64,000 nucleotides of DNA, taken from Mastigias papua. Lineage: Eukaryota > Cnidaria > Scyphozoa > Rhizostomeae > Mastigiidae. The notes below the pieces were generated by a model. That model was not told where the DNA came from, did not search any database, and saw nothing but the letters and a program-made list of their open reading frames with translations. Where the stretch lies: NCBI GenBank assembly GCA_964019165.1, contig OZ025280.1, forward strand, positions 13,572,428 through 13,636,427. Direction: 5' to 3'. This document shows positions 49,335 through 60,100 of the stretch, piece after piece (the first letter of the stretch is position 1; every line of letters begins with the position of its first letter). Position numbers and translations under genes: made by a program.

Positions 49335-52300
49335 ATGAATAAAGAATTTGAAAAATTTATCAAAACTTATAAAATATTTTACTCAACAAAAATAGAGATA
49401 AATCAGAGATTCATTTCTTTGCATTAAATAGTATCGAAAATACTGATATTAAAAATTTCAGTAAAAAAGAGAAAGATATAGTTAATGAACTAAAATCTTA
49501 TTATAAAAAACCATCATCGAACAAAGAGCATAAGTTAAATGACATGATATTACAATATTATATGGATAAAGAAGCAGAAGAACAAGTAGATGATGAAGAA
49601 CATGATAATGATGTCAATAACGAAATTGATGATGAAAATAATTTCGTAGATGTGAATCGTGAATTAAAATATCCTATGAAAGATGTTATTGAATTAGAAA
49701 TGCGAAGTATGGAAAAATTATTATCATTGTATGATATTACATTAGAGTCATTCTTAGATTCTGATATTAAAACATGGACAACTGAGGATCAATTGAATTT
49801 TTCATGGCCGTATAAAGAAATGTTTTTAACAGATAAATTACAAAAAGACGGAATTTTTAAATGCAATACCATTGTTAAAGTTATTATGGCAAGTGTCAAG
49901 GATAAAAATAAGAAAATATATCCTATATTCCAAACAAAATATATTATAGTTCGAAATCCCAAAGACGTGTCTTATTTTGTACAACAGAGTATGGTCGATA
50001 TTCAATCAAAACTAGGAAAATTTGCACGAAAAATGGACCAACGACAGGCAACTGAGCCAAACCAAATTCATGGATCTGATTGTGTTGATTTAGGAATTGA
50101 ATACGAAAAAATGAATATTGTGAAAATACAAAATGTATTTGCGAATGGCTATATCGAGCTCAATCCAAGGATAATTCATACTAAAAGTTGTATAACATAA
50201 AAAATGATGATAATAAATGTTTTCTATATTGCCATCTATTACATGAAAGATATAGATTAAATAATTGGGAAAAAATCCAAGGCGCAGAACGCCTTCATGG
50301 CGAAAAAGCCTATATTTATAATGATAAAATGATAAATTTAGATTATGAAGATATAGAATTTCCAATACCATTTACCACATTTTATTTGAGTATAAAGAAA
50401 ATAAAAAACAAGATATTGTACCGATATATCATAGTAAAATACGATAATTGTATGAATTTGTTAGTTATATCTGACAGTAATAAAAAAAATATTATTATGT
50501 TTATATTACAAATTTAAATCGACTATTAAAATCATTAATAAATCATGATGGAGTAAAATTTTGTCAAGTGTGTTTAAAACATTTCAGTACTAAGAGGGCA
50601 TTCGTATCGATGAATCATAAATGCAATTATAAGCGTGATGAAATGCCTGAAAACATGGCGTTAGTGAATAACAAATTATTGAAATGCCCATTAAACTCAT
50701 ATATAAAACCATTTAATCTTAAACACATGATGCATATAACATGGATCTTATATTGTGATTTTGAATCAATATTATTAAATTCAGGAGACTATAAACACCC
50801 TGATAAACGCGAACATAAATTATCTTCATATTGTTATAATCTAGTTTGTAGAGAAAGACCATCTTTTAATCGATTTAAAATATACCGTGGTAATAAAAAC
50901 GATTATGTAATTGATATGTTTTTAAATGATATTAAAAATATTCTACATTATATTAAAGAATGTAAAAAAAAATACTATGCTTTGCCTATGTTAACAGATG
51001 AAGAAATGAAAAAACATAAGAAAATAAAAAAATGTGAATATTGTAATATTAAATTTCATAAAGAAAATCGAAGAATTCAACATCATAATCATATAAATGG
51101 AGACTATATCGCCACAACCTGTAAATCGTGTCATAGCAAAGTAAAGACGGATAACACATTATATATCGTTTTTCACTACTTGAAGGGATACGATATTCAT
51201 TATATTATCGAAAAATTAAATGTCCATTTTAAAGATTCTAATATAAATATACTCGGTAATAATGCATCATCGATTTTTCATATCGGAATTCAAAATTATA
51301 TCAAGATTATCGACTCACATGAGTTTATAACATCTAGTTTAAAAGACTTATCGAGCAACTTGAAAATAAATGATATTAAATACACACGAGAAATGCTTGA
51401 TAAATACGGTCATGAATTTATTAACAAAGATATTTTTCCATTTCGTTATATCGATGATTTTCAAAAGTACAAAGAAAAAACGTTCCCTGATATTAAATAT
51501 TTTGATAACATAGATCAGAAGACATATGAAAAGTATCGTAAATTTTATTATTCAAATTTTAATAATCTCGGTGAATATTCTGATTATTATCTTGAAAAGG
51601 ATGTATTGCTTTTAAGTGACTTTATGGAATCATATAGGAGTATGTTTATGCAGAAATATCAAACAGAACTGTTTAGCCATTATAGTATAAACTCATTAAC
51701 ATGGGAAACGTTCAAAAAGCAGATTAATGTTCAAATAAAACTTTTAGATAATTATAAAATTTATTCAGCATTTCAATCGATGATGAGAGTTGGTTTATGT
51801 GACATTGGTAGTACAAGATACGCGATTGCCAATAACAAGTACATGAAAAATTATAATTTATCACAACAATCATCATATATAATGCATTTTGATATTAATT
51901 CTATGTATGATCATATTATGCGAACTTATCCTTTGCCTTATGATGAATTTAGTTTCTTAACTAATGAAGAAATACGTGATTTTAATATCTGGGATCACGA
52001 TATAAATAGTGAATATGGTTATATCTTAAACATCGACATTTCTGCTATCGATATATCTTATCAAGATTATTATAATGACTTACCAATATTTCCTTACAAA
52101 CGAAAAATATATAAACGAGAGATCAGTAATTATCAAGGAGTTGTATTTGAACAAAATAACAAGCCTTTTATTGCTACAGAAAAATTGATTTTAGATTTTC
52201 ACGAAAAAATAGAATATACAGTACATTATCTAACATTACAATTTTATATAAAATTAGGTGGTTTTAAGATTAAAAATATCAATTATATAATCCGATTTAA

Positions 52301-53114
52301 ACAGGCGATATATATGAAAGATTATATTGAATATAATCATAAAAATCGTATAGCGAGTGATAATGAGAATGATAAAAGGATGTACAAATTACTTATTAAT
52401 AGTGTTTTTGAGAGAAGTTTGCTGAACAAAGAAAAGTATAGCTCAAATATAAAAATAATTAGTGATCACGAAAAAGCATCCAAGGCTGTATCTAATGATA
52501 GATTTAAAGATTATGAAATTATAAATGAAGAATCTAGTTTATTCAATATTGAAAAACAATGCATAAAATTAGACAGCCCTTGTTATATAGGCAGTACTAT
52601 TTTAGATCTAAGTAAAATCATATTCTATGATTATTGGTATAAACTCAAACATAAATATAAAGATAATATATCATTAATGTATTATGACACTGATTCTTTT
52701 CTATGCCATATAAAAACAGATGATGTGTATAAGGATATGATTGAAATGAATATTTTTGATATGTTATGTTATGAATGTAAATTTAATTACTATAAAGAAG
52801 GAAAATATGTAATGGGTTTATTGAAAGATGAAAGCCCTATATCACCAATAATTGAAGCTGCAAGTTTGAAAAGTAAACTTTATGGATACAAAAAAGAATC
52901 TGATGAATTAAAATTAAAAGGACTTAAAAATGATATCACTATTGAATCACTGGAAAATGCTGTTTTTAATAATGAATTAATCACATCCGAATTTTATACA
53001 ATAAAAGCTAAAAACCATAAAATTTACAGTTATAAAGATCACAAATCATTAGCTGCATATACTCATAAAAGATATCTTTATAATCAAACCATGTCATATG
53101 CTTATGGTCATTAG
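49335..53114 (+). pseudogene. Protein-primed family B DNA polymerase, three frameshifts
   Basis: The N-terminal part is spread over frames: 49335 onward, a shift before about 49440, 49544-50200, a shift near 50190, 50188-50517, a shift near 50495. The catalytic part is then open without a stop to 53114. Counting from codon 50568, ExoI is YCDFES (Asp64, Glu66), with a Cys/His segment CEYCNIKF ... HHNH ... CKSC (about 155-190). ExoIII is YYLEKDVLLL. Palm motif A is DINSMY (~442), motif B KLLINSVFERS (~611; the usual Tyr-Gly after NS is Phe-Glu here) and motif C YDTDSF (~705). It would copy the element from a protein primer. Length, about 1250 codons, fits Polinton polymerases. Confidence 0.9.
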
Positions 53115-53251
53115 ATGATGAATAAAAATTATGAAGATATGATATAAAATAAATACATCTAATGTATTTATCTCGTTAATTAATTGCAACACATGCATTT
53201 ATATGGTAATATAAATACATTTATGCAATTAAAATTCTAATATATATTATA

Positions 53252-54242
53252 ATGAATTTAGAAGAATATAAAAATCTTGTTAAATTACAATTAATTTCTA
53301 ATGGAACGCTTCATGGAATTATACAAGCTAAAAAGGCATACGAAAACAACAAAATAGAACAATCATTTCAAAATACCAATTTATTTAAGCCAATAACAGA
53401 TAGTAATAAAGAGTTAATTGATCGTATTGACATAAAGACTGAACAAAGTGATGAATTAATAAAAAAGTTTACAGACAGTTTGCCTTATTATAATCAAAAT
53501 ACACAACAGACACGAGAGCAATTAACTATTGATGATAAAACATTACATGAAGAACCCAAGCCATCAGCAACAAGAAGTTTAAATATTATGAATATTGTAA
53601 CTGACAGGCTACAGAAATTCAAACTCACTCTGATACCAACGCACAGTAGACTTTTTTAACACATGTTATGCTGGCCATACAGATAATGTGGTTTACTGTA
53701 AACAAAATAAACAAAATATACTAACATTATTTCTACTAAAAGTTAACGAATGGCAAAGCAACAGCGTAAGTATGCTATGAAACGAAATACAAAAGAACGA
53801 TTAATGCCAATAATAAGCTACTTACAATCCGTGTGTCCCTGTAGCTTGTTGAACGAAATAAATATGACTCTACCAAAGCACTAATAACTTAGGTCATATA
53901 TATTGGAGCAAAAATATTATGAACGACTTTTCCACAGCGAGAAGCGAACCGAAGCTAAAAATACAACAATCAACCAACTGACACTACTGCTTGACAAACA
54001 TATAAATGTAGGTGTGAAAATGCCAATCAACCGTGAAACAAACACAATAGGTACTATACAAATTAACGAGACGAATACAAAGGACTACTTTAGCAACACA
54101 ATTACAAGTGTCCGTTTAACAGTCTTTCAGAACAATAATTCGGAATTCACGCGCAACAAATATATTTGATAATGATGTAGAACTCAATTTTATAAACGAA
54201 TTGATGAAAGGCAATAAAGTAATACTATATAAAAAACGATGA
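53252..54242 (+). pseudogene. Conserved Polinton protein of unknown function, split by a solo LTR
   Basis: ATG 53252 opens MNLEEYKNLVKLQLISNG, a hydrophilic, Asn/Lys-rich protein. A 563-bp LTR enters at 53595/53596. When the LTR and one copy of its 5-bp duplication are ignored, the same frame continues from 54164 and ends at TGA 54240-54242. No enzyme motif is seen. The position between polymerase and capsid genes suggests a virion or morphogenesis role, which is only inference. Confidence 0.6.
53596..54158. repeat. Solo LTR, 563 bp, with 5-bp target duplication
   Basis: Begins TGTAACTGAC and ends CGCGCAACA. AATAT is present directly on both sides (53591-53595 and 54159-54163). Base content is less AT-rich than the host element, and the host reading frame resumes after it. 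TGTAAC...ACA ends and a 5-bp duplication fit BEL/Pao or Gypsy LTRs. It is not the LTR of the element at 56540. Confidence 0.8.
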
Positions 54243-54723
54243 TAGTACAGTTGATACTGAAGGTAAATTATTAGATTTAAATAATTTGAGTAATTATTCT
54301 AATGAAGAAATACAAAACTTCTTAGATTTTGAACACTTAACAAGTTTAACAAAGCAATTGACAAGCGCTGCTCGATGGAGTCATGATAAAGAAAAAATTA
54401 AAACATATAATGAAAGTCTTAAAAAATAAAAAAATGCAATAAAGAGTTACTTAGATAGTACAAAATATATGCCAAAAGATGTAAAAGAAGGTGAAGGAAT
54501 TAAGAAAAAGAGAAATGGTCATAAAATAGTAAATTCAAAGTATAATAATAAATTGTTGATAAATATGGATAAATTATATAATAATTACTATGTGGAGGCA
54601 AGATTACGGGATGATATTATTTACGAAAACTAAGGAGATAAAGACACATTAGAACTTCTAATAAAAGGCAGAATTAATAAAAAAAAATATAGCAAATTAA
54701 GTCAACAGATTTTTAATACATGA
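54238..54723 (+). pseudogene. Conserved Polinton protein of unknown function, two in-frame stops
   Basis: One frame of 162 codons with TAA at 54427-54429 and 54630-54632, ending at TGA 54721-54723. Visible parts are EIQNFLDFEHLTSLTKQL, GEGIKKKRNGHKIVNS and LLINMDKLYNNYYVEARLRD. The basic KKKRNG patch may bind nucleic acid. The stop overlaps the ATG of the next gene by 4 bases (ATGA), a compact viral-type arrangement. Confidence 0.5.
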
Positions 54724-55091
54724 TGGTATTATCAGGGATGGTTAAAAACAGAAATGGAAAAACTAAATTGTTGGGATCAAGTAATATCATTGTAAACGAA
54801 AATGATCTTCAAAAAAGAATTAATTTGTTACGTGGATCAATTATAGCGGGTAACGATAATCCAAAATTAATAAAAGAACTTGCGCAATTAAGTCAACAAG
54901 ACAATGTCGTGCAAAATAAATCTGTTGATGATCTATATAAAGATTTAAAAATTATGACACCGATGTTAAAAACTAGCCAAGGCAATGAGAATGTTTATAA
55001 TCGTGTTTATAATATAATCGATTATCTGAGATCTAACAAACATGTAACACGAGATCAATATCATAAATTTATTAAAAAACATTTAATGTAA
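54720..55091 (+). CDS. Conserved Polinton protein of unknown function, 123 residues, intact
   Basis: Starts MMVLSGMVKNRNGKTKLLGS; helical, with LRGSIIAGNDNPKLIKELAQ in the middle and RSNKHVTRDQYHKFIKKHLM at the end. No known domain is recognised. It is one of the few unbroken genes of the element and lies 11 bp before the penton-like gene. Confidence 0.6.
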   Translation: MMVLSGMVKNRNGKTKLLGSSNIIVNENDLQKRINLLRGSIIAGNDNPKLIKELAQLSQQDNVVQNKSVDDLYKDLKIMTPMLKTSQGNENVYNRVYNIIDYLRSNKHVTRDQYHKFIKKHLM

Positions 55092-55102
55092 TATAATATA
55101 TA

Positions 55103-55865
55103 ATGGATATACCTTTATACATCGATACAGCTATTAAAAGTCCTCAAACTAGTTATGGAACAAACGCTGATTTTACTATTGTGGTAAATAACGATGGTAT
55201 GTTATTGCCTAATACAGACGAGAATTATATGGCTCTCGAGTCTATCTCATTAAGTTATACTTGGAATAATATTGATTCTACGAAATTTAATAATAACACA
55301 ATGCGTTATAGTGCAGATAATGGTACAACATGGAAAACTATAATTTTTCCTAATGGTAATTATACTTACTCAGATATCAGTAATTACATTTCAAACTTCT
55401 TGGAATCTCAAAAGGACTCTAAAACAGGAATCCAATTATATTATGTAAGGAGCTTAAAAAAAAACTTTCTTGGAGTTAGAAGAGAATTTTAGAGTTGATT
55501 TTCGTTCAAGCACTGCATTTGCAAAATTAATTGGATTTGAATCATCATCGTCAATAATTACATCATCGTTGTATAGCCCTGATACTCCTGATATAACAAA
55601 TTCAATAGATAAAATTATAATTCATTGTAGTTTACTGAACGATACATTTTATAATGGCAATAGAAACAGTAACGTGCTTTATATGTTTGAGACGAGCGAC
55701 TTACGAATTGGTTATACAATTAAAATCGAGCCCAAAAATCTTAAATTTCATAAAATGAATAATTATTTTATTAAAAAGTTTAGAATTGAAATAAAAGATA
55801 GCTTAGGATGATATATCGATTTACAGGACCCCATTTCAATTAAATTATTCATTAGATCATTTTAA
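55103..55865 (+). pseudogene. Penton-like minor capsid protein, frameshift and stop
   Basis: ATG 55103. Beta-rich segments typical of a jelly-roll capsid: ALESISLSYTWNNIDSTKFN, IIFPNGNYTYSDISNYISNF, then (after a frame change near 55470-55490) FRVDFRSSTAFAKLIGFESS, TNSIDKIIIHCSLLND and YTIKIEPKNLKFHKMNNYFI. A TGA at 55809-55811 is followed in frame by DLQDPISIKL to a final stop at 55863-55865. Sequence style and place next to the core and major capsid genes match the Polinton minor capsid (penton) protein. It would form the vertices of the particle. Confidence 0.68.
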
Positions 55866-55888
55866 ATAATTATATAATATATTATAAG

Positions 55889-56275
55889 ATGAATAGAAGT
55901 CTTAGGAAAGAAAGAATAAATAATACTTATCATGGTGAGAGTTTAAGTGATGTTTTTAAAAGCATGTTTAATTCAGCCAGTAAAACAATAGCAAATGAAA
56001 GTGCTAAAAACATAGCTAAAAGCGCAATTGAAAGTGGGGTAAAAGCCGCTGCAGAACCTATTGGAAAAAAATCAGGTGAAGTTTTAGCTAATAAACTTTT
56101 TAATCCATCAAATAAAGAAAAGATCGAAGAGATAATTGAAGAACCTAAAGTGATACCAAATAAAGGTGTTTTTATTGAAAAAGAATTGAAGAAAATATAT
56201 AAATCAGATTCAGATAAGTTAGATAAAAAAGATGAAACAAATAGTAATATTTCAAAGAAATTCGATGAATTATAA
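55889..56275 (+). CDS. Basic core-like protein (adenovirus-pX/pVI-like in Polintons), intact
   Basis: 128 residues. The N-terminal YHGESLSDVFKSMFNSASKT leads to an amphipathic Ala/Lys helix (NIAKSAIESGVKAAAEPIGK), then an acidic/basic tail rich in Lys and Asp. GESL..(V/I)FKS..F followed by an Ala-rich amphipathic helix is the pattern of virion core proteins of adintovirus-like Polintons; in adenoviruses related proteins condense DNA or disrupt membranes. No break is seen. Confidence 0.6.
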   Translation: MNRSLRKERINNTYHGESLSDVFKSMFNSASKTIANESAKNIAKSAIESGVKAAAEPIGKKSGEVLANKLFNPSNKEKIEEIIEEPKVIPNKGVFIEKELKKIYKSDSDKLDKKDETNSNISKKFDEL

Positions 56276-56293
56276 TAATATATAATATAAGAG

Positions 56294-56539
56294 ATGAATT
56301 TTGATTTTAGATCAAACACTGAAAAATACGATCTAGTGATTCAGCCACCGGTTGATGCATCTCAAAGAAAAAAATATATCTTTCGAATTGGCTCATCACA
56401 GGATTATTTACCTATTGATTGGTATAAGGCTTATTTTCATGTAACATTAGACATTAAAAAGGCAACAGCTGGTACAGCATATGCTGTCACAGATACAATA
56501 GCATTAACAAGCGACGCAAGTCCAATTATTCTATTAATA
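56294..56539 (+). pseudogene. Probable major capsid protein, 5' end, cut by a retrotransposon
   Basis: ATG 56294 opens MNFDFRSNTEKYDLVIQPPV, then IFRIGSSQDYLPIDWYKAYF and TDTIALTSDASPIILL: an N-terminal strand, then a first jelly-roll region with the WY(K/N)AYF segment seen in Polinton major capsid genes. After 82 codons the frame runs into the BEL LTR at about 56540. The sequence after the other LTR (63979-64000, AATAGTTTCAAATTTG...) is AT-rich, fits continued capsid coding, and starts with the bases AATA that also precede the left LTR. The rest is outside the window. Confidence 0.65.
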
Positions 56540-57070
56540 CGGCAGCTCAATTCCGAGGTCGACGAAGAGAACTAAACTGACGCAAGAGATGAAAACGGTG
56601 TATTTTACGGACATAACAGTCGTAAACTAAAATGCAAAAGATACAGAATATAAACTGTTGACGACTAAACAATAAAACGTATAAACTAACTAAAAAGATG
56701 TAAGATAAACGTAATGCAAACTAAGAGAAATACAACAACGGGCCTAAAAAGTCGTGATGTAGCCGAAGCAAACGTGCAGACAATAGCCTAAAACTAACTG
56801 AAATAAATAGGAAATGATGTAAAAAGTAACTTACATATTAGTCCCGTTTGCCAACTTTAAAGTTATCTATGAATTACTACGAATGATTGAACGAATTTTG
56901 CTTCTAGAATCTAAACTAGCTTTGAAACGAAATAACTGATAAAGAACAAGGCGAAACATGCCTCGTGCGAAGGTGTGAAAAAAGCGTTTTAATTAAACAA
57001 TAAACTCAAATAAAAGACAATAAAGTCACTCAAAATCCAACAAAAGAAGTTCAGCTTGATTGCCGTTACA
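56540..57070 (-). repeat. 3' LTR of the BEL element
   Basis: 531 bp, matching 63448-63978 base for base as far as I can compare by eye. The last few bases expected in element orientation (ACA) are absent at 56535-56539. Confidence 0.93.
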
Positions 57071-57081
57071 TGGCTCCCCTG
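57071..57081 (-). promoter_or_regulatory. Polypurine tract of the BEL element
   Basis: The minus strand reads CAGGGGAGCCA directly before the 3' LTR start TGTAACGG. This is the expected place and type of the plus-strand primer. Confidence 0.6.
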
Positions 57082-57188
57082 AAATGTTCACATTTCACCT
57101 CTCTTTCATGATAAGTGAATATTCTTGTAACATTAACATGAGGTCTACTTATTCTTTATTTCAATGGCTCCTTGGCGGGGATTGATCC

Positions 57189-60100
57189 TCAGGTCTCAGA
57201 TGACTGCAACAGCACTAGCTTCTGAACTGGTCGATCCAAATAGCACATTGGTTTAATTCTTTTACCATCTCTATCAAGTGTCTCATCTGCTAGGGCAAGC
57301 TTAACATTTCGCACATAACCATCAGCACTAGGAAAAATATCAACAACTCGAGCCAGTTGCCATTTATTTCGAGGAACGAGTTCATCGTCTTTGATAATGA
57401 CAATATCTCCTATGCGCATGTCACGACGAACCTTTGACCATTTGTGACGTTTTTGTAAGGTCAACAGATACTCTTTTTTCCAGCGAATCCAAAACTCATT
57501 TGCAAGATGTTGTACGCGTCTCCAACGTTTTCTCGAATACATATCAGCATCTTGAAAAATTCCTGGAGGGGGGAGAATAACTTTGGTTTTGAGCGTAAGC
57601 AAATGATTGGGCGTCAATGGATTAGGCGACAATGGATCAACAAGAGAGTCAACTGTCAAGGGTCTGCTATTAACGATTGCTTCTGCTTCACAGAATAGTG
57701 TTCGTAATGCTTCATCATCTAATTGGGCTCCATTTTTCTCCAGCAGGGCATTAAGGACATTACGAGCAGACCTTATCTGGCGCTCCCATATTCCTCCCAT
57801 GTGACTGGCTGAGGGAGTATTCATTCGAAATGAGAACCAATCACAGTCATGACTTTGTAACTCGTGAGCAACTTTCACCTGATTGAGATCATCAAGAGCA
57901 TTTCGTAATTCCCTCTTTGCACCTACAAAATTGCTTCCTTGATCACAACGCAATTGGCGAATTGGTCCTCTTCTGCAAATAAATCGTCGTAATGCACAAA
58001 TAAAGGAATTAGTCTCTAGGGTATTAGCAACCTCAAGGTGTATAGCACGCGAAGCCATACATGTAAAAAGCACACCATAGCGTTTGATCTCTTTACGACG
58101 CTCTTTGATTATATAAGGGCCAAAGTAGTCTACTGCGGAATACAAGAATGGTGGTGAAGGCTGGACTCTATCTTCTGGTAAATCTGACATTCGTTGTTCT
58201 TGCGTCTTAGCCCTAAGCTTGTTACATGTAACACATTTACGAATCAATCTTGCTACAAGAGCTGATGCCCCTAGAACCCAAAAACCATTAGCACGTAGTT
58301 CATTTATTGTAATACCTCTCCCTGAATGTTCTACTTTATTGTGATAGTATCGAAGTATAAGTTCAGTCACATGACCTGACTTTGGTAGTATAGCTGGGTG
58401 TGTGTATTCATCTGGAAGACTGGAAAACTTGAGACGTCCGCCTACTCTGATAATGCCGTGCACATCAGTATAAGGGTCTAGTTGACGAAGTGAACAATTT
58501 ACTTTGGCATTTAGTTTGGCTTCTCGTTGTGTAGCTTTTAATATCACAGATTCAGCTTCACATATTTCCTGAACTGTTACTGGCTTTAATTGACTTTTGT
58601 GACTATTCCTCAAATAGTGAGTGAATCTTTGTTGCACTCTTGCTCTCAATTTATTCACAAAGCGACGACACAGCGCAACAGCTTTTTTGGCATGCAACCA
58701 GTCTGAGAAATAGGTTAATCTTTCTACAAGTGATGGCCACACTGGCGATGCTGATGTTGTCATGGTGACAATTTTCTTGACTTCAGGGTCATCACATTTC
58801 AGATCCTCGACTTCCTTTGAATCACTAACTGGCCATTCATTTTCATCTTTCCAAAGAAATTCTGGTCCACAACTCCATTTGGACATTCTGACCTCATGTG
58901 CATCTAATCCCCTTGATGCATCATCTGCTGGATTTGATTTCGTATTGACATATCTCCATTGTGTTACTGATGATTTCTCCTGTATTTCTTGTACTCGATT
59001 AGCCACATACACATGAAAGCGCCTCACACTATTTCCTATGTACCCAAGCACAACCTTGCTGTCAGTCCAGAATACTTCATCAGATAACTGGATATCTAGT
59101 TCTTTCTTAAGCTGTTCGCTCATTCGAACTGATAAGACTGCCGCTGTGAGCTCAAGTCGTGGCACCGTAATGGATTTTATTGGTGCCACTCTGGATTTGC
59201 CCATAACGAAGGAGCAGTGCACCTTACCTTCAGCATTAACCATCCTCAGAAAACTGCATTGTCCATATCCTTGAATGCTAGCATCTGAAAAATGATGAAG
59301 GATCGTCTCGACAGGCCTTCCAAAGTCTGCTGGTCGATAGCAACGAGGTATTGATAGATTCTCTATCTTTGCTAATTCACGCTTCCATTTACACCATCGA
59401 TCACGTACTTCTTCAGTAACAGGTTCATCCCATCCGATGTTGTTTCTGCAGAGTTCTTGTAGGATGGCCTTGCCTTTCAACAAAACTGGAGCTATAAATC
59501 CAAGAGGATCAAAAACAGTACTGAGAATAGATAAAATTCCACGACGCGTACAAGGTTTGTCTTTCAAGGAGATAACGAACTGAAAGGCATCCTTTTCTGT
59601 GCACCATTGTAGACCTAAGGCACGCTCAGTTGGTAAAGTATCACGGCCAAGATCAAGATTCTTTATTAGCTCTGTTCTGTCTTCCTGGGGTATTTGTTGT
59701 AACACTTGCTTGCTATTTGAGGAGAACTTATGCAAATTGAATCCACCTCGCTTACACATTTCTTTAACGCTTTCTATCAAATCCACAGCTTCATCAACTG
59801 ATTCCACAGATTTGAGACCATCGTCTACGTAAAAATCACGACGTAAAACATCAGCTGCAGCTGATCCTAATTCTTGCTCATTGTCATTTGCAGTGACTTT
59901 CAAAGCGAAATTAGAGCAACCCGGTGATGACGTTGCTCCAAAAATGTGAACGGTCATACGATATTCTTTTAGATTTTTCGAGGTATCACCTTCTTCCCAC
60001 CAGAAAAAACGTAACAAATCTCTATCTTGTACAGGAACCTTGACTTGATAAAACATTGACTCTATATCAGCTATGAATGCCACAGGTGCTTTTCGAAATC

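Noticed and set aside
49100..49540. Additional small Polinton genes between integrase and polymerase
   Set aside because: The sense here is the integrase C-terminal domain in a shifted frame, then the polymerase N-terminus; no separate gene is needed.
53903..54169. 88-codon ORF as a Polinton gene
   Set aside because: It lies inside the solo LTR bounded by AATAT duplications.
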